A stretch of 64,000 nucleotides of DNA from Paenibacillus alvei DSM 29 (GTDB taxonomy: Bacteria > Bacillota > Bacilli > Paenibacillales > Paenibacillaceae): positions 393,001-457,000 of the forward strand of contig NZ_AMBZ01000004.1 of the NCBI RefSeq assembly GCF_000293805.1, read 5' to 3'. Shown piece by piece: positions 1-8,732 of the stretch; positions within the stretch are counted from its first letter, which is position 1; each line of letters starts with the position of its first letter. The notes below the pieces were generated by a model. The model was not told the origin of the DNA and made no database searches. It was given only the letters and a program-made list of their open reading frames with translations. The translations under genes were made by a program, and so were the position numbers.

Positions 1-2
1 CA

Positions 3-695
3 GTTCGGCGGCATAGAGAGTCCTCGCAGCAGAATGGTGTGCGTGAATATGTATACGGGGACAAACTATCTCGCATTCATTGGAATGCAACAGCGAAGAC
101 AGGAACACTGAAGACGAGGCAATTCGATCCGGAGTCGCCATCGCCAATTGTGCTTGTGTTGGATTGCCGCGCTTCTTCTTATGAAGGCAATAAGAGTGGG
201 GCAGAACAACGCTTTGAGGTTGCCGTGTCAGCGATGGCCTCCCTTGTACAATATGGGGCGCAGTGTCAACGTCCAACTTATGTGGCCGCAATCGGAGTAC
301 GTCTCGTCTGGTGGTCGGCCGAGCAGGCACAGCCGGGCGTTGCTTCATTCCAAAAATGGATGTCGACTGTTCAGTTGGAATCAGCATCAACAGAAGACAA
401 CGAAAAGCTGCTCGTAGCACTTACCGAACAAGCTTCACTGCTTCATGGATCGACCCTCGCCTTTATCAGTGGTCATACAACCTCAAATGTGCTGCTGTAT
501 ACAAGGACATTGTCGAAGTTCGGATGTTCGGGAAGCTTTATTCATGTAAAGGGTCATGTATCTGTCGAAAAAAGCATTGAACACAACGAAAGCCGCCAAT
601 CGCTGGTACATTTGCTCGCAACCCAGCGTTTACACTACATTCCCTTGATCCATACGGAGGAACTGCCGAAGCTTCTAGGAGGTGGGGCAGTATGA
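3..695 (+). CDS. DUF58 domain protein, C-terminal part (5' end outside window)
   Basis: The frame is open through the left edge, so the gene starts upstream; the GTG at 39 is only an internal Val codon. The visible 230 residues begin in the DUF58 signature (R-E-Y-V-Y-G-D, then I-H-W-N-A-T-A-K and a K-x-R-x-F-D-P-E block), typical of the family represented by B. subtilis YeaD. The stop overlaps the ATG of the next gene (ATGA, 4 bp), so the two are translationally coupled. DUF58 proteins usually sit between a MoxR-type ATPase and a transglutaminase-like membrane protein; the second of these is present downstream. The molecular function of DUF58 is not established. Confidence 0.85.
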   Translation, partial: VRRHRESSQQNGVREYVYGDKLSRIHWNATAKTGTLKTRQFDPESPSPIVLVLDCRASSYEGNKSGAEQRFEVAVSAMASLVQYGAQCQRPTYVAAIGVRLVWWSAEQAQPGVASFQKWMSTVQLESASTEDNEKLLVALTEQASLLHGSTLAFISGHTTSNVLLYTRTLSKFGCSGSFIHVKGHVSVEKSIEHNESRQSLVHLLATQRLHYIPLIHTEELPKLLGGGAV

Positions 696-2965
696 AGACA
701 GAACTTTCTTCTACCTCTCGTACCTCCACGGTGCAGAAGGCCGAAGATCGAATACAATTGTGGCTGTTTTCTTATTGGACGGAACGAGTAATATGGACCT
801 GCATGATTGTAATGGGCTGGCAGTGGCTTGTTATGCTTGAGCCATATTGGTATGACGAAACGTTAGCAATGTCACGCGTGTTCATGATTGTTTTATGGGG
901 AGCGGTCATGTTGTTTCCAGCTCGTTTCCTGGGCAGACTGATAATCGCTTTTCCTGCTTTGTGCTATATCGTATATCGGTACCTCATTCAGTTCGATCTG
1001 TGGACAGATGGGGGCGGCAAGTGGGATCGTTTGACTCAGTTCCATCCTTATATTTGGTTTCTGCTGGGGCTGTGGCTGTGCTGTGAGACCCTTATTATGC
1101 TTCTGCAAGGCAAGGCGCGCGTTATTATTTGGCTGCTCGTTCAAATCATTTTATTTGGCCTTCTTGACTCGTTTACTGACGAATATTTATGGATGCAGGT
1201 AGCATGGATCGTAGGCTCGTCTCTCATATGGCTGATTTGCATTCATTATAAAAATATGAAAGTACAGTATCCGAACATATGGCGCGGGTCAATACGATAT
1301 CCACTTCAGATGGGCTTGCTAGCGGTGTTTGTGATTTCATTGATTATTTCCGTTGGAGTCAGTGTACCGGAAGTAGAGCCGATGTTGACCGATCCCTACA
1401 CTGCTTGGAACAACCGTTATGGCGATGGAAATAATCCGATGTCGGATCTCATGTCAAGAGTAGCGGGGAGTGAAAGCGGTACGGGCTCTCGTCTCAGCAC
1501 ATCAGGTTACAGCCATTCCGATTTAGAGCTGGGCAATGGCTTTGACATGGATTATTTGCCGGTTATGAGCGTAAATACGGAAATGCGCGGCTACTGGCGG
1601 GGAGAAACAAAGGAAGAGTATACCGGACAGGGCTGGCTGAAGGTGCCGAATCGGAATTTCATTTTTCAACCCGGAGAGCATCTCTCAATAGAGGACAAGC
1701 CTGCTGCTCATGTACCAACCCGTAAGGTGAAGCAAACCATTACGATGCAAAATAAGGATTCGTATCCGGTGTTGTTCGGCATAGGGGCAATCGAATCCGT
1801 AGCAGAAATGAACTCTGCTGATGACGCCGTATTGCGCTGGAATGAGGAAGACGGTGTTGTTGGGTATGAGGATGCGAATAAGGGACACTATCCGACAAGC
1901 TATGCACTGACGTCACGAGTACCGATGTTTTCTGACGACGATTTGCGCAGGGCATCGCGGCAATTGTTTGGCACTGTACAAGAAGAAAGATTTCAAAAGT
2001 ACTTACAGATCCCAGAAACGCTTCCACAGCGTGTAAAGGATTTGGCGCGGACTTTAACGGAGGGTCAGACAAATTACTTTGACAAGGTGAAAAAGATAGA
2101 GGACTATTTGCGCAAGCAGTACTTGTATACGAATGCACCGAATTTATCGCTGCGCAAGAGTGAGGACTTTGTTGACGCCTTCCTGTTCGAAATCAGGGAA
2201 GGATATTGCGATCACTTTTCCACCTCGATGGCGGTTCTCCTTCGATCGGTTGGCATACCTACACGCTGGGTAAAGGGATATGCACCAGGAACGCGGCAGA
2301 TCGAGAATGTGTCCAACCATGAGCTGATGGAACAATCGGATGACAACGGAGCCGGCACTTACAAGGTGACGAATGCAGAGGCTCATTCCTGGGTGGAAGT
2401 GTACATGGGTGAATACGGCTGGATTCCATTCGAGCCAACACCGGGCTTCAGTTATCCGCGCTATCAACAGCAGGAAGAGAAGATGCCTGAGCCAGAGAAG
2501 AAGGAAGAAGAGAAGCCGGAAGAGACGCCAAAGGAGAAGAAGCCAGATATGAAGAAGGAGGAGCATGATGCTCCACTTCCGGTATGGCTTGTTCAGGGGG
2601 CAAAGTGGGTCGTTATCGTCATGGCGGCGGTAGTTTTACTACTATTATTGTGGAAATGGAGAACGATAGGCTTCTCCCTTCGATTCTTCGGGCTGCTTAA
2701 GCGCAATCTCTCGTATAAGGAACAGATCATTTTGCATACGGATCTGTGGCTCAGTTATTGCAGATGGAAGGGAATGCGCAAGGCGCCGCACGAGACGGTG
2801 CGCGAAGCTGCACGAAGATGGTCGGAACAGCAAGAGGAGAGAAGACCCTCAGCTGCTATAATCGTCAATAAGTTCGAACAGGCGAAGTATGGCGGACAAC
2901 CTGTAAGCGAGTCAGATGTCCAACAGCTGAAAGACGCAATCCGCGCATATAAACGTTCCGGCTAA
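692..2965 (+). CDS. Transglutaminase-like membrane protein (TgpA/YebA type)
   Basis: 757 residues. The N-terminal ~220 residues hold several hydrophobic membrane segments. A large extracytoplasmic region follows with a transglutaminase-like core: the Cys motif G-Y-C-D-H-F-S-T (about residue 510) and the His motif E-A-H-S-W-V-E-V-Y (about 565), then W-I-P-F-E-P-T-P-G-F. After it comes a Pro/Glu/Lys-rich linker (about 590-630), one more membrane helix near 640-660, and a cytoplasmic C-terminal tail resembling DUF4129. It corresponds to B. subtilis YebA. Coupled by ATGA to the DUF58 gene and followed by an intrinsic terminator, so it is the last gene of its operon. The substrate is unknown. Confidence 0.88.
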   Translation: MKTELSSTSRTSTVQKAEDRIQLWLFSYWTERVIWTCMIVMGWQWLVMLEPYWYDETLAMSRVFMIVLWGAVMLFPARFLGRLIIAFPALCYIVYRYLIQFDLWTDGGGKWDRLTQFHPYIWFLLGLWLCCETLIMLLQGKARVIIWLLVQIILFGLLDSFTDEYLWMQVAWIVGSSLIWLICIHYKNMKVQYPNIWRGSIRYPLQMGLLAVFVISLIISVGVSVPEVEPMLTDPYTAWNNRYGDGNNPMSDLMSRVAGSESGTGSRLSTSGYSHSDLELGNGFDMDYLPVMSVNTEMRGYWRGETKEEYTGQGWLKVPNRNFIFQPGEHLSIEDKPAAHVPTRKVKQTITMQNKDSYPVLFGIGAIESVAEMNSADDAVLRWNEEDGVVGYEDANKGHYPTSYALTSRVPMFSDDDLRRASRQLFGTVQEERFQKYLQIPETLPQRVKDLARTLTEGQTNYFDKVKKIEDYLRKQYLYTNAPNLSLRKSEDFVDAFLFEIREGYCDHFSTSMAVLLRSVGIPTRWVKGYAPGTRQIENVSNHELMEQSDDNGAGTYKVTNAEAHSWVEVYMGEYGWIPFEPTPGFSYPRYQQQEEKMPEPEKKEEEKPEETPKEKKPDMKKEEHDAPLPVWLVQGAKWVVIVMAAVVLLLLLWKWRTIGFSLRFFGLLKRNLSYKEQIILHTDLWLSYCRWKGMRKAPHETVREAARRWSEQQEERRPSAAIIVNKFEQAKYGGQPVSESDVQQLKDAIRAYKRSG

Positions 2966-3018
2966 CTAGGAAGTTCGTTCAAATGTTCAGATTATGCCAG
3001 TATATGTGACAAATGAAA

Positions 3019-3047
3019 GTCGTTCCGCATAGGAACGGCTTTTTTTT
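3019..3047 (+). terminator. Rho-independent terminator after the transglutaminase gene
   Basis: Eight-pair stem (GTCGTTCC / GGAACGGC, one G-T pair) with a 5-nt GCATA loop followed by a run of seven to eight T. It ends the DUF58-transglutaminase operon just before the yqeG promoter. Confidence 0.8.
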
Positions 3048-3075
3048 GCACGAAAAACAAAGAATATGGTATAGT
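3046..3075 (+). promoter_or_regulatory. Sigma-A-like promoter for the yqeG operon
   Basis: TTGCAC (3046-3051), 18-nt spacer, TATAGT (3070-3075), directly after the terminator T-run and about 25 nt before the yqeG start codon. Inferred from consensus match only. Confidence 0.55.
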
Positions 3076-3102
3076 TTTTCGTATGAAAACGAGGTGACCG
3101 CT

Positions 3103-3681
3103 TTGTTGGAAAGGCTTATTCCCCGTCTTCGGGTTCGTACTGTGTACGACATTAACCTTGCAGAGCTACAGAATCAAGGTTACAAGGGGATTATTACAGA
3201 CTTGGATAATACGCTTGTCGGCGCGAAGGAACCTTTGGCAACGCCTGAATTATCGGCTTGGCTCGAACAGGCCCAGCAAATGGGTTTTCAAGTGGTGATC
3301 GTGTCAAATAACGATCATCCGCGAGTTTCCCGTTTTGCAACACCGCTCAATATTCCGTTTGTGAATTCAGCACGGAAGCCTTCGCAACGGGCCTTTCATC
3401 AAGCATTGAAGCTGATGGGGCTGACACCTGAGCAAGCGGTGGTGGTAGGAGATCAAATGTTGACCGATGTGCTCGGAGGCAACCGCATCGGTATGTTTAC
3501 GATATTAGTTGATCCGATCGCGATTCAAGATGAAGGTTGGATGACGCGCATTAATCGGCGAGTCGAACGCATCGTAACGAAACGATTACGAAAAAAGGAC
3601 TGTGGCACGAGGAGGAACGACATTGACAGAAGAACAAATGGCACGGAAGTGCAGCGGCTGCGGTGCGGAACTGCAAATTGA
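3103..3681 (+). CDS. yqeG: YqeG family HAD phosphatase (probable frameshift near its end)
   Basis: HAD-superfamily phosphatase of the YqeG type. Motif I is D-L-D-N-T-L-V, motif II V-S-N-N, and the C-terminal G-D-Q-M-L-T-D-V-L-G-G-N block carries motif III. Start chosen as TTG 3103, with GAGGTG six bases upstream; the ATG at 3013 lies inside the preceding terminator. As sequenced the frame runs to 3681, 59 bp into yqeH, with a tail foreign to the family. One extra A in the A6 run at 3591-3596 would instead give a tail of L-R-K-K-G-L-W-H-E-E-E-R-H and a stop at 3624-3626, overlapping the yqeH TTG, and a 174-residue protein close to B. subtilis YqeG (172). First gene of the yqeG-yqeM cluster. 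Confidence 0.88.
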   Translation: MLERLIPRLRVRTVYDINLAELQNQGYKGIITDLDNTLVGAKEPLATPELSAWLEQAQQMGFQVVIVSNNDHPRVSRFATPLNIPFVNSARKPSQRAFHQALKLMGLTPEQAVVVGDQMLTDVLGGNRIGMFTILVDPIAIQDEGWMTRINRRVERIVTKRLRKKDCGTRRNDIDRRTNGTEVQRLRCGTAN

Positions 3682-4741
3682 GAATCCGGAAGCATCCGGC
3701 TACGTGCCGGCAAAAGCGTTGGAACGGACGCCTGTAATTTGCCAGCGCTGCTTTCGAATAAAAAATTACAATGAAGCAATATCCGTCGCATTCGATCAAG
3801 ATGAATTTCTTCGCTTGTTAGGCCGTATCGGTGAAGAAGACGCACTTGTTATTCATATCGTCGATCTATTCGACTTTGACGGCAGTATTATTTCCGGTTT
3901 GCAGCGATTTGTCGGGAATAACCCAGTATTGCTCGTCGTGAATAAGATCGATTTGCTGCCGAAGGTAACGAATTGGAACCGCATGATCAATTGGGTGCAG
4001 CGCCAAGCGAAGGAGCACGGCATTCGGATCGTGGACATTGCACTTGTGAGCGCAAAGCGCAATCTTGGCTTCGATCGTCTGATCGAACAGGTTGCTGATT
4101 GGCGCGGCGATCGCGATGTTTATGTCGTTGGGGCTACAAATGTAGGGAAGTCAACGTTAATTAATCGCTTGATTCGGGACTATAGTGATTTGGACGGGGA
4201 GCTTACCACTTCGCGCTATCCGGGTACAACCCTGGATATGATTCATATTCCACTCGATGACGGCAAGCATATTATTGATACGCCGGGGATTGTTTATAAG
4301 AGCCGTTTAACAGAGCTGGCTAGCCGTGAGGACTTGTCTGCTCTGCTGCCGGACAAATCTTTGAAGCCGGCCGTATATCAATTGAATGAAGGGCAAACGC
4401 TGTTCTTTGGCGCTTTTGCTCGTTTTGACTTTGTAGAAGGGGAACGTCAATCCTTTACATGCTATTTGTCCAATGATCTTCCGATCCATCGGACGAAGCT
4501 TGAACGTGCGGACGAGCTCTACCGCGATCATCGTGGTGAATTGCTCGCTCCACCGACGCGTGAACGAATTGACGAGCTTCCAGCATGGACGAAGCACCAG
4601 TTCCGCATTGGACGCGGAGGAGCGACAGATGTATTCATTTCCGGCTTAGGCTGGATTAAGTGCAATGGTACAACCGGCGCATTGGTGGAAGTTCATGCGC
4701 CTAAGGGAGTCAAGGTGCTTGCTCGCCACTCCTTAATTTAG
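3623..4741 (+). CDS. yqeH: Ribosome biogenesis GTPase YqeH
   Basis: 372 residues from the TTG at 3623, with a strong SD (GAGGAGGA) six bases upstream; the upstream in-frame GTG at 3602 lacks an SD. An N-terminal zinc finger (C-S-G-C-G ... C-Q-R-C-F) is followed by a circularly permuted GTPase domain: N-K-I-D (G4) comes first, then G-A-T-N-V-G-K-S-T (P-loop) and D-T-P-G (G3). This permuted order is diagnostic of YqeH, which acts in 30S subunit assembly. The C-terminal region carries the family's second domain. Sits between yqeG and aroE as in other Bacillales. Confidence 0.95.
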   Translation: MTEEQMARKCSGCGAELQIENPEASGYVPAKALERTPVICQRCFRIKNYNEAISVAFDQDEFLRLLGRIGEEDALVIHIVDLFDFDGSIISGLQRFVGNNPVLLVVNKIDLLPKVTNWNRMINWVQRQAKEHGIRIVDIALVSAKRNLGFDRLIEQVADWRGDRDVYVVGATNVGKSTLINRLIRDYSDLDGELTTSRYPGTTLDMIHIPLDDGKHIIDTPGIVYKSRLTELASREDLSALLPDKSLKPAVYQLNEGQTLFFGAFARFDFVEGERQSFTCYLSNDLPIHRTKLERADELYRDHRGELLAPPTRERIDELPAWTKHQFRIGRGGATDVFISGLGWIKCNGTTGALVEVHAPKGVKVLARHSLI

Positions 4742-4785
4742 CAATTTGGGAGAAGAGAACGTCAACAGGTAGGGGGATGGGCTTG

Positions 4786-5682
4786 ATGGCAGCTAAGGGT
4801 GCAGCATACTCGAACAATATCGTACGGAACTTGGATACAAGCTCCAAGGTTTATGCGGTAATCGGTGATCCGATTGCGCATTCCAAATCTCCGCTTATGC
4901 ATAATGCAGCCTTGCAGGAGATGGAAGTGAACGGGGTATATACTGCTTTTCATGTAAAGCCGGAGCAGTTAGAGCATGCAGTGGCTGGCATCCGTGCGCT
5001 TGGACTCGGAGGTGTCAACGTTACGATTCCGCATAAGGAGCAGGTAATGGCATATTTGGACGAGATTGATGAAAGCACCCGAGTCATTGGGGCAGTCAAT
5101 ACGATAGTTCACTGTGAAGGCAAGCTATATGGGTATAACACGGATGGTTTAGGATATGTGCGTTCCTTGCAGGAAGAGATGCAAGCAGATATTCCATCCT
5201 CCCGGATTGTAATCATAGGGGCGGGTGGCGCAGCTCGTGGTATCGCGTATGCGCTTCTCGCAGAAGGCTGTAAAGAGCTTACCATCGCCAATCGTACAGT
5301 AGAACGCGCGCATGCGCTTGCGGAGGACTTGTCTGGATTCGGCAAGGTAAGGTCGGTTATGCTAAACGATACACCAGCTATTCCACCGCAAGACGTCGAT
5401 ATTGTGATTCAAACGACCTCGGTCGGCATGCACCCGCATATCGATGAGATGCCTGTAGCCAAGGAATGGCTTCAATCTCATATGCTTGTCAGTGACATCA
5501 TCTATAATCCACTGGAAACAGCGCTGCTGCAAGCTGCCAAGGCACAAGGATGCCGCATTCACAATGGCCTTGGTATGTTCGTGCATCAAGGGGCCATTGC
5601 ATTTGAGCTGTGGACAGGGATGAAGGCTCCGACAGAATTGATGCGGCAGAAGGTTCTGGAGACGCTGAATTGTAAGCAGTGA
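4786..5682 (+). CDS. aroE: Shikimate dehydrogenase
   Basis: NADP-dependent reduction of 3-dehydroshikimate to shikimate in aromatic amino acid synthesis. The substrate-binding N-terminal motif is S-K-S-P-L-M-H-N, followed by N-V-T-I-P-H-K with the catalytic Lys, and N-T-D-G. The NADP-binding loop G-A-G-G-A-A-R-G and the N-R-T motif follow; the C-terminal Q-G-A-I-A-F-E-L-W is conserved. ATG 4786 is preferred because AGGGGGA lies 8 nt upstream; ATG 4777 in the same frame abuts that SD. About 298 residues, the usual length. Confidence 0.94.
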   Translation: MAAKGAAYSNNIVRNLDTSSKVYAVIGDPIAHSKSPLMHNAALQEMEVNGVYTAFHVKPEQLEHAVAGIRALGLGGVNVTIPHKEQVMAYLDEIDESTRVIGAVNTIVHCEGKLYGYNTDGLGYVRSLQEEMQADIPSSRIVIIGAGGAARGIAYALLAEGCKELTIANRTVERAHALAEDLSGFGKVRSVMLNDTPAIPPQDVDIVIQTTSVGMHPHIDEMPVAKEWLQSHMLVSDIIYNPLETALLQAAKAQGCRIHNGLGMFVHQGAIAFELWTGMKAPTELMRQKVLETLNCKQ

Positions 5683-5796
5683 AGTGGAAATCGTGATATA
5701 GTAGTAATTTCAGATCAATGGTGTGAGTCTTGCCATCAGTGGGCAGACGATACGCAATCACATAATTTATGAATAGATAAGGCAGGTTAAACTTAT

Positions 5797-6087
5797 ATGC
5801 TAACGGGTAAACAAAAACGCTATCTCCGCTCTCTTGCACATCATTTACAGCCTATTTTCCAAGTAGGCAAGGGCGGTATGAATGATCAGCTTGTTCGTCA
5901 CGTGGAAGATGCAATTGAGAAGCGTGAATTAATGAAGGTTTCTGTATTGAACAACTGCTTGGAGGATCCGCGTGAAATCGGAGAAGAGCTCGCATCACGT
6001 TCTGGCTCTGAGCTTGTTCAAGTCATTGGCAAAACAATCGTATTGTACAAGGAATCGACTGATCACAAACAGATTGAACTGCCATAA
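5797..6087 (+). CDS. yhbY: YhbY/CRS1-type RNA-binding protein
   Basis: 96 residues covering a single CRM (CRS1-YhbY) domain, with the K-x6-A-H-x-L-x-P-x-x-x-V-G-K-G-G opening and the G-K-T-I-V-L-Y closing strand. These small proteins associate with pre-50S particles and are thought to help ribosome assembly. Its place between aroE and nadD matches B. subtilis yqeI. The SD is weak (AGG about 10 nt upstream), and the 114-bp gap before it shows no clear promoter or terminator. Confidence 0.92.
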   Translation: MLTGKQKRYLRSLAHHLQPIFQVGKGGMNDQLVRHVEDAIEKRELMKVSVLNNCLEDPREIGEELASRSGSELVQVIGKTIVLYKESTDHKQIELP

Positions 6088-6108
6088 CGATCACTGGAGG
6101 TTACCGAC

Positions 6109-6717
6109 ATGAAGTTCGTAGGGATCATGGGCGGCACTTTCGACCCGATTCATCTCGGACATCTAGTGGCGGCGGAATGTGCCCGAGAAACGGCTTCTTT
6201 GGACGAGGTATGGTTTATGCCGGCACATGTCCCTCCGCATAAATCGCATCGTCCGTCAGCTTCTGCGGAGCAGCGGCTGGAAATGGCGAAGCTGGCGGTA
6301 CAAGGGAATCCGCACTTTCGAGTCTGTGATTGGGAAATTAGACATGGAGGCGTATCCTACACGCTGGACACCGTCAAAGGGCTGCGCGAGGAGTATCCGG
6401 ATACCGAGTGGGCATGGATTATCGGTGGTGATATGGTTGCCTATTTGCCTCAATGGCATCACATTGACGAGTTGATGGAACAAATTCGGTTCATTGGACT
6501 GCACCGACCGGGGTCGAATTGGGATACTTCTAAGATTCCTGCTTCGTGGGCTTCCCGCCTCATCGAAAGCCAGATGCCGCAGATGGATATCTCATCGACT
6601 GATATTCGTCAGCGTATCGCCGAAGGAAGATCGATTGCGTACATTGTACCGGATCAGGTTCAACAGTATATAGCGAGGTGGGGTCTATATGAATCGGACA
6701 CGCGAACAACTGATTGA
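6109..6717 (+). CDS. nadD: Nicotinate-nucleotide adenylyltransferase
   Basis: 202 residues. Transfers AMP from ATP to nicotinate mononucleotide in NAD synthesis. The nucleotidyltransferase signature is G-G-T-F-D-P-I-H-L-G-H near the N-terminus; the C-terminal I-S-S-T-D-I-R-Q-R motif is the second conserved nucleotide-binding stretch. Good SD (GGAGG) before ATG 6109. Its last 29 bp overlap yqeK, so the two are probably coupled. Confidence 0.95.
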   Translation: MKFVGIMGGTFDPIHLGHLVAAECARETASLDEVWFMPAHVPPHKSHRPSASAEQRLEMAKLAVQGNPHFRVCDWEIRHGGVSYTLDTVKGLREEYPDTEWAWIIGGDMVAYLPQWHHIDELMEQIRFIGLHRPGSNWDTSKIPASWASRLIESQMPQMDISSTDIRQRIAEGRSIAYIVPDQVQQYIARWGLYESDTRTTD

Positions 6718-7282
6718 GGCAGTTCAAATGCAAATGCCCGCTGCACGTTGGCAGCACACGCAAGGGGTAATGACGACAGCTGTTCAATTAGCGAAAAAGT
6801 ACGGTGCAGACCCGGACAAGGCTGATCTTGCAGCGATTCTGCATGATGTTGCAAAATATTGGCAGACTGATCGGATGGAGCGCATGATCCGTGAACATCA
6901 TATGCCGTCTGAATTGCTGGAGCATGACAAGCAATTATGGCATGCGCCCGTAGGCGCGTATGTGGCGGAGCATGAATACGGGATTGAGGATGTAGAAATA
7001 CTGGATGCAATCAGATACCATACTTCTGGTCGCGAGAAGATGACACTTCTGGATAAGGTTGTATGTCTGGCCGACTATATCGAGCCAGGCCGGGATTTCC
7101 CGGGAGTAGAGCATATCCGTGTACTGGCTGAGCAGAATCTGAATGCGGCGCTTATCGCTGGCTTTGATTCCACGATATCGTTCCTCATTGAGCGCCGGCG
7201 GCGAATTTTCCCGCTTACGATCAGTGCCCGCAACGGTCTACTTGCAGAGCTGGAAGCAGAATTGGAACAGCAAGCGGATTAA
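6689..7282 (+). CDS. yqeK: YqeK family HD-domain Ap4A hydrolase
   Basis: 197 residues. HD metal-dependent phosphohydrolase with H (W-Q-H-T-Q-G-V), the H-D pair in I-L-H-D-V-A-K, the distal H in A-I-R-Y-H-T and a final D in L-A-D-Y-I-E-P-G-R. Characterised YqeK proteins split diadenosine tetraphosphate symmetrically into ADP. Overlaps nadD by 29 bp and precedes rsfS, the standard Bacillales order. Confidence 0.93.
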   Translation: MNRTREQLIEAVQMQMPAARWQHTQGVMTTAVQLAKKYGADPDKADLAAILHDVAKYWQTDRMERMIREHHMPSELLEHDKQLWHAPVGAYVAEHEYGIEDVEILDAIRYHTSGREKMTLLDKVVCLADYIEPGRDFPGVEHIRVLAEQNLNAALIAGFDSTISFLIERRRRIFPLTISARNGLLAELEAELEQQAD

Positions 7283-7336
7283 GGATTTTGTAGCACTTAT
7301 GAATACAAGGTTCAAACCTAATGTGGAGGTAATTGA

Positions 7337-7684
7337 ATGGCAATCAACACAAAACAATTGCTCGATATCGCCGTAAACGCGGCAGAAGATAAAAAAGCGA
7401 TGGATCTTATTGCGCTAGATTTGCAAGGTATTTCTCTTATTGCAGATTATTTTGTAATCTGCCACGGGAACTCGGACACTCAGGTTCAAGCGATTACGAA
7501 CGAAATTCGCAAGCGTGTGCATGAAGCGGGCGGACAAGTACGCGGTACGGAAGGTTTTGATTCTGCACGTTGGGTGCTCATCGATCTGGGCGACGTCATC
7601 GTTCATGTGTTCCACCGCGAAGAACGTGAATACTACAACATTGAAAAACTGTGGTCTGACGCGAAAGTAGTGGAGTTTGCATGA
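7337..7684 (+). CDS. rsfS: Ribosomal silencing factor RsfS
   Basis: 115 residues of the RsfS/Iojap family, which binds uL14 on the 50S subunit and blocks subunit joining when nutrients run low. Family motifs are A-D-Y-F-V-I-C-H-G-N-S-D-T-Q and the C-terminal W-V-L-I-D-L-G-D-V-I-V-H-V-F. SD TGGAGGT sits six bases before ATG 7337. The stop overlaps the ATG of the next gene (ATGA). Confidence 0.95.
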   Translation: MAINTKQLLDIAVNAAEDKKAMDLIALDLQGISLIADYFVICHGNSDTQVQAITNEIRKRVHEAGGQVRGTEGFDSARWVLIDLGDVIVHVFHREEREYYNIEKLWSDAKVVEFA

Positions 7685-8664
7685 TTTGGGAAGCAGGTAC
7701 AATTCAACGTTTAGAAGTTGCACGTGAAGTTTCTCCGTACGGATATTTTCTGACGAACGGAGAGCAGGATGTGCTTCTGCATTATACAGAGCTTACGGAC
7801 AAAGTAAAGCCAGGCGATCACGTGGAAGTGTTCTTGTACTATGACACGGAAGATCGTATCGCTGCGACAATGAAGCGTCCTCTTTTGACATTAGGGGAAG
7901 TTGCGAAGCTTAAGGTTGCTGATATTCATAAAAAGTATGGCTGCTTCCTAGAGATGGGCATTGGGCGTCAGTTGCTGCTCCCGAAGGGCGAGCTTCCTGA
8001 GTTCGAACCGCTTCATCCTCAGGTTGGGGACGAGGTGTACGTGCGCATGGAACAGGATCGGTACGGCCGTCTTATTGCACTTCCAGCCCGTGAAGATGAT
8101 TTGGTTCCTTCTATGTTCGAAGCGCCGGAGTCATGGAACAATACATGGCGCGACGCGGTAGTATACCGTCCGCTCAAGATGGGAACCTTCGTTGTTGTGG
8201 ACGGTGCGCCAGTTGGAGAAGGCGTGATCGGATTTCTGCATGAATCCCTGCGTCCGCGTCTGCTTCGTTTAGGAGAAGCAGTCCGTGTTCGTATTACGCA
8301 TGTTCGTGAGGATGGTCGAGTCAATGTTACGATGGCGGAGCGCAAGGAAGTGGGCATGGATCAAGATGCGGAACGCTTGTTCACCTTCTTGAAGGAGCGT
8401 CCGAATGGTACAATGCCTTATTCTGATGAAACGCCGGCTGATATTGTGAAGCAGCGCTTCGGGATTAGCAAATCTGCATTCAAGCGTGCCATTGGACGTT
8501 TGATGAAGGCAGGAATCATTCGTCAGAAGGGGAACTGGACGGAACTGACGGAAGCCGCTTCTGCGATGGATAAGGAGCAGCTTCACAAGGCTCTCGAGGC
8601 AGCACAAGCCGAGGCACGGGAGGCGCATAAGATGCGCTCTCGCGGCAGCGACAATGCACGATAG
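7681..8664 (+). CDS. CvfB-family S1 RNA-binding protein
   Basis: 327 residues with three tandem S1-like OB folds (about residues 1-65, 70-130, 145-215; the third contains V-R-I-T-H-V-R-E-D-G-R-V-N-V-T) and a C-terminal winged-helix segment (F-G-I-S-K-S-A-F-K-R-A-I-G-R-L-M-K). This matches the CvfB/YitL architecture; CvfB in Staphylococcus is an RNA-binding regulator of virulence genes. ATGA overlap with rsfS indicates coupling. The C-terminal 40 residues are Ala/Glu-rich and probably helical. The role here is not known. Confidence 0.88.
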   Translation: MIWEAGTIQRLEVAREVSPYGYFLTNGEQDVLLHYTELTDKVKPGDHVEVFLYYDTEDRIAATMKRPLLTLGEVAKLKVADIHKKYGCFLEMGIGRQLLLPKGELPEFEPLHPQVGDEVYVRMEQDRYGRLIALPAREDDLVPSMFEAPESWNNTWRDAVVYRPLKMGTFVVVDGAPVGEGVIGFLHESLRPRLLRLGEAVRVRITHVREDGRVNVTMAERKEVGMDQDAERLFTFLKERPNGTMPYSDETPADIVKQRFGISKSAFKRAIGRLMKAGIIRQKGNWTELTEAASAMDKEQLHKALEAAQAEAREAHKMRSRGSDNAR

Positions 8665-8732
8665 GCTGTTCGCCATCAGCCAATGTGGATGATGGGAGAT
8701 TAGAGCAGCTCCAGCAGGGGAAGTGAAAATGG

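Noticed and set aside
3013..3102. Earlier ATG start for yqeG at 3013
   Set aside because: It lies in the terminator hairpin of the previous operon and upstream of the promoter.
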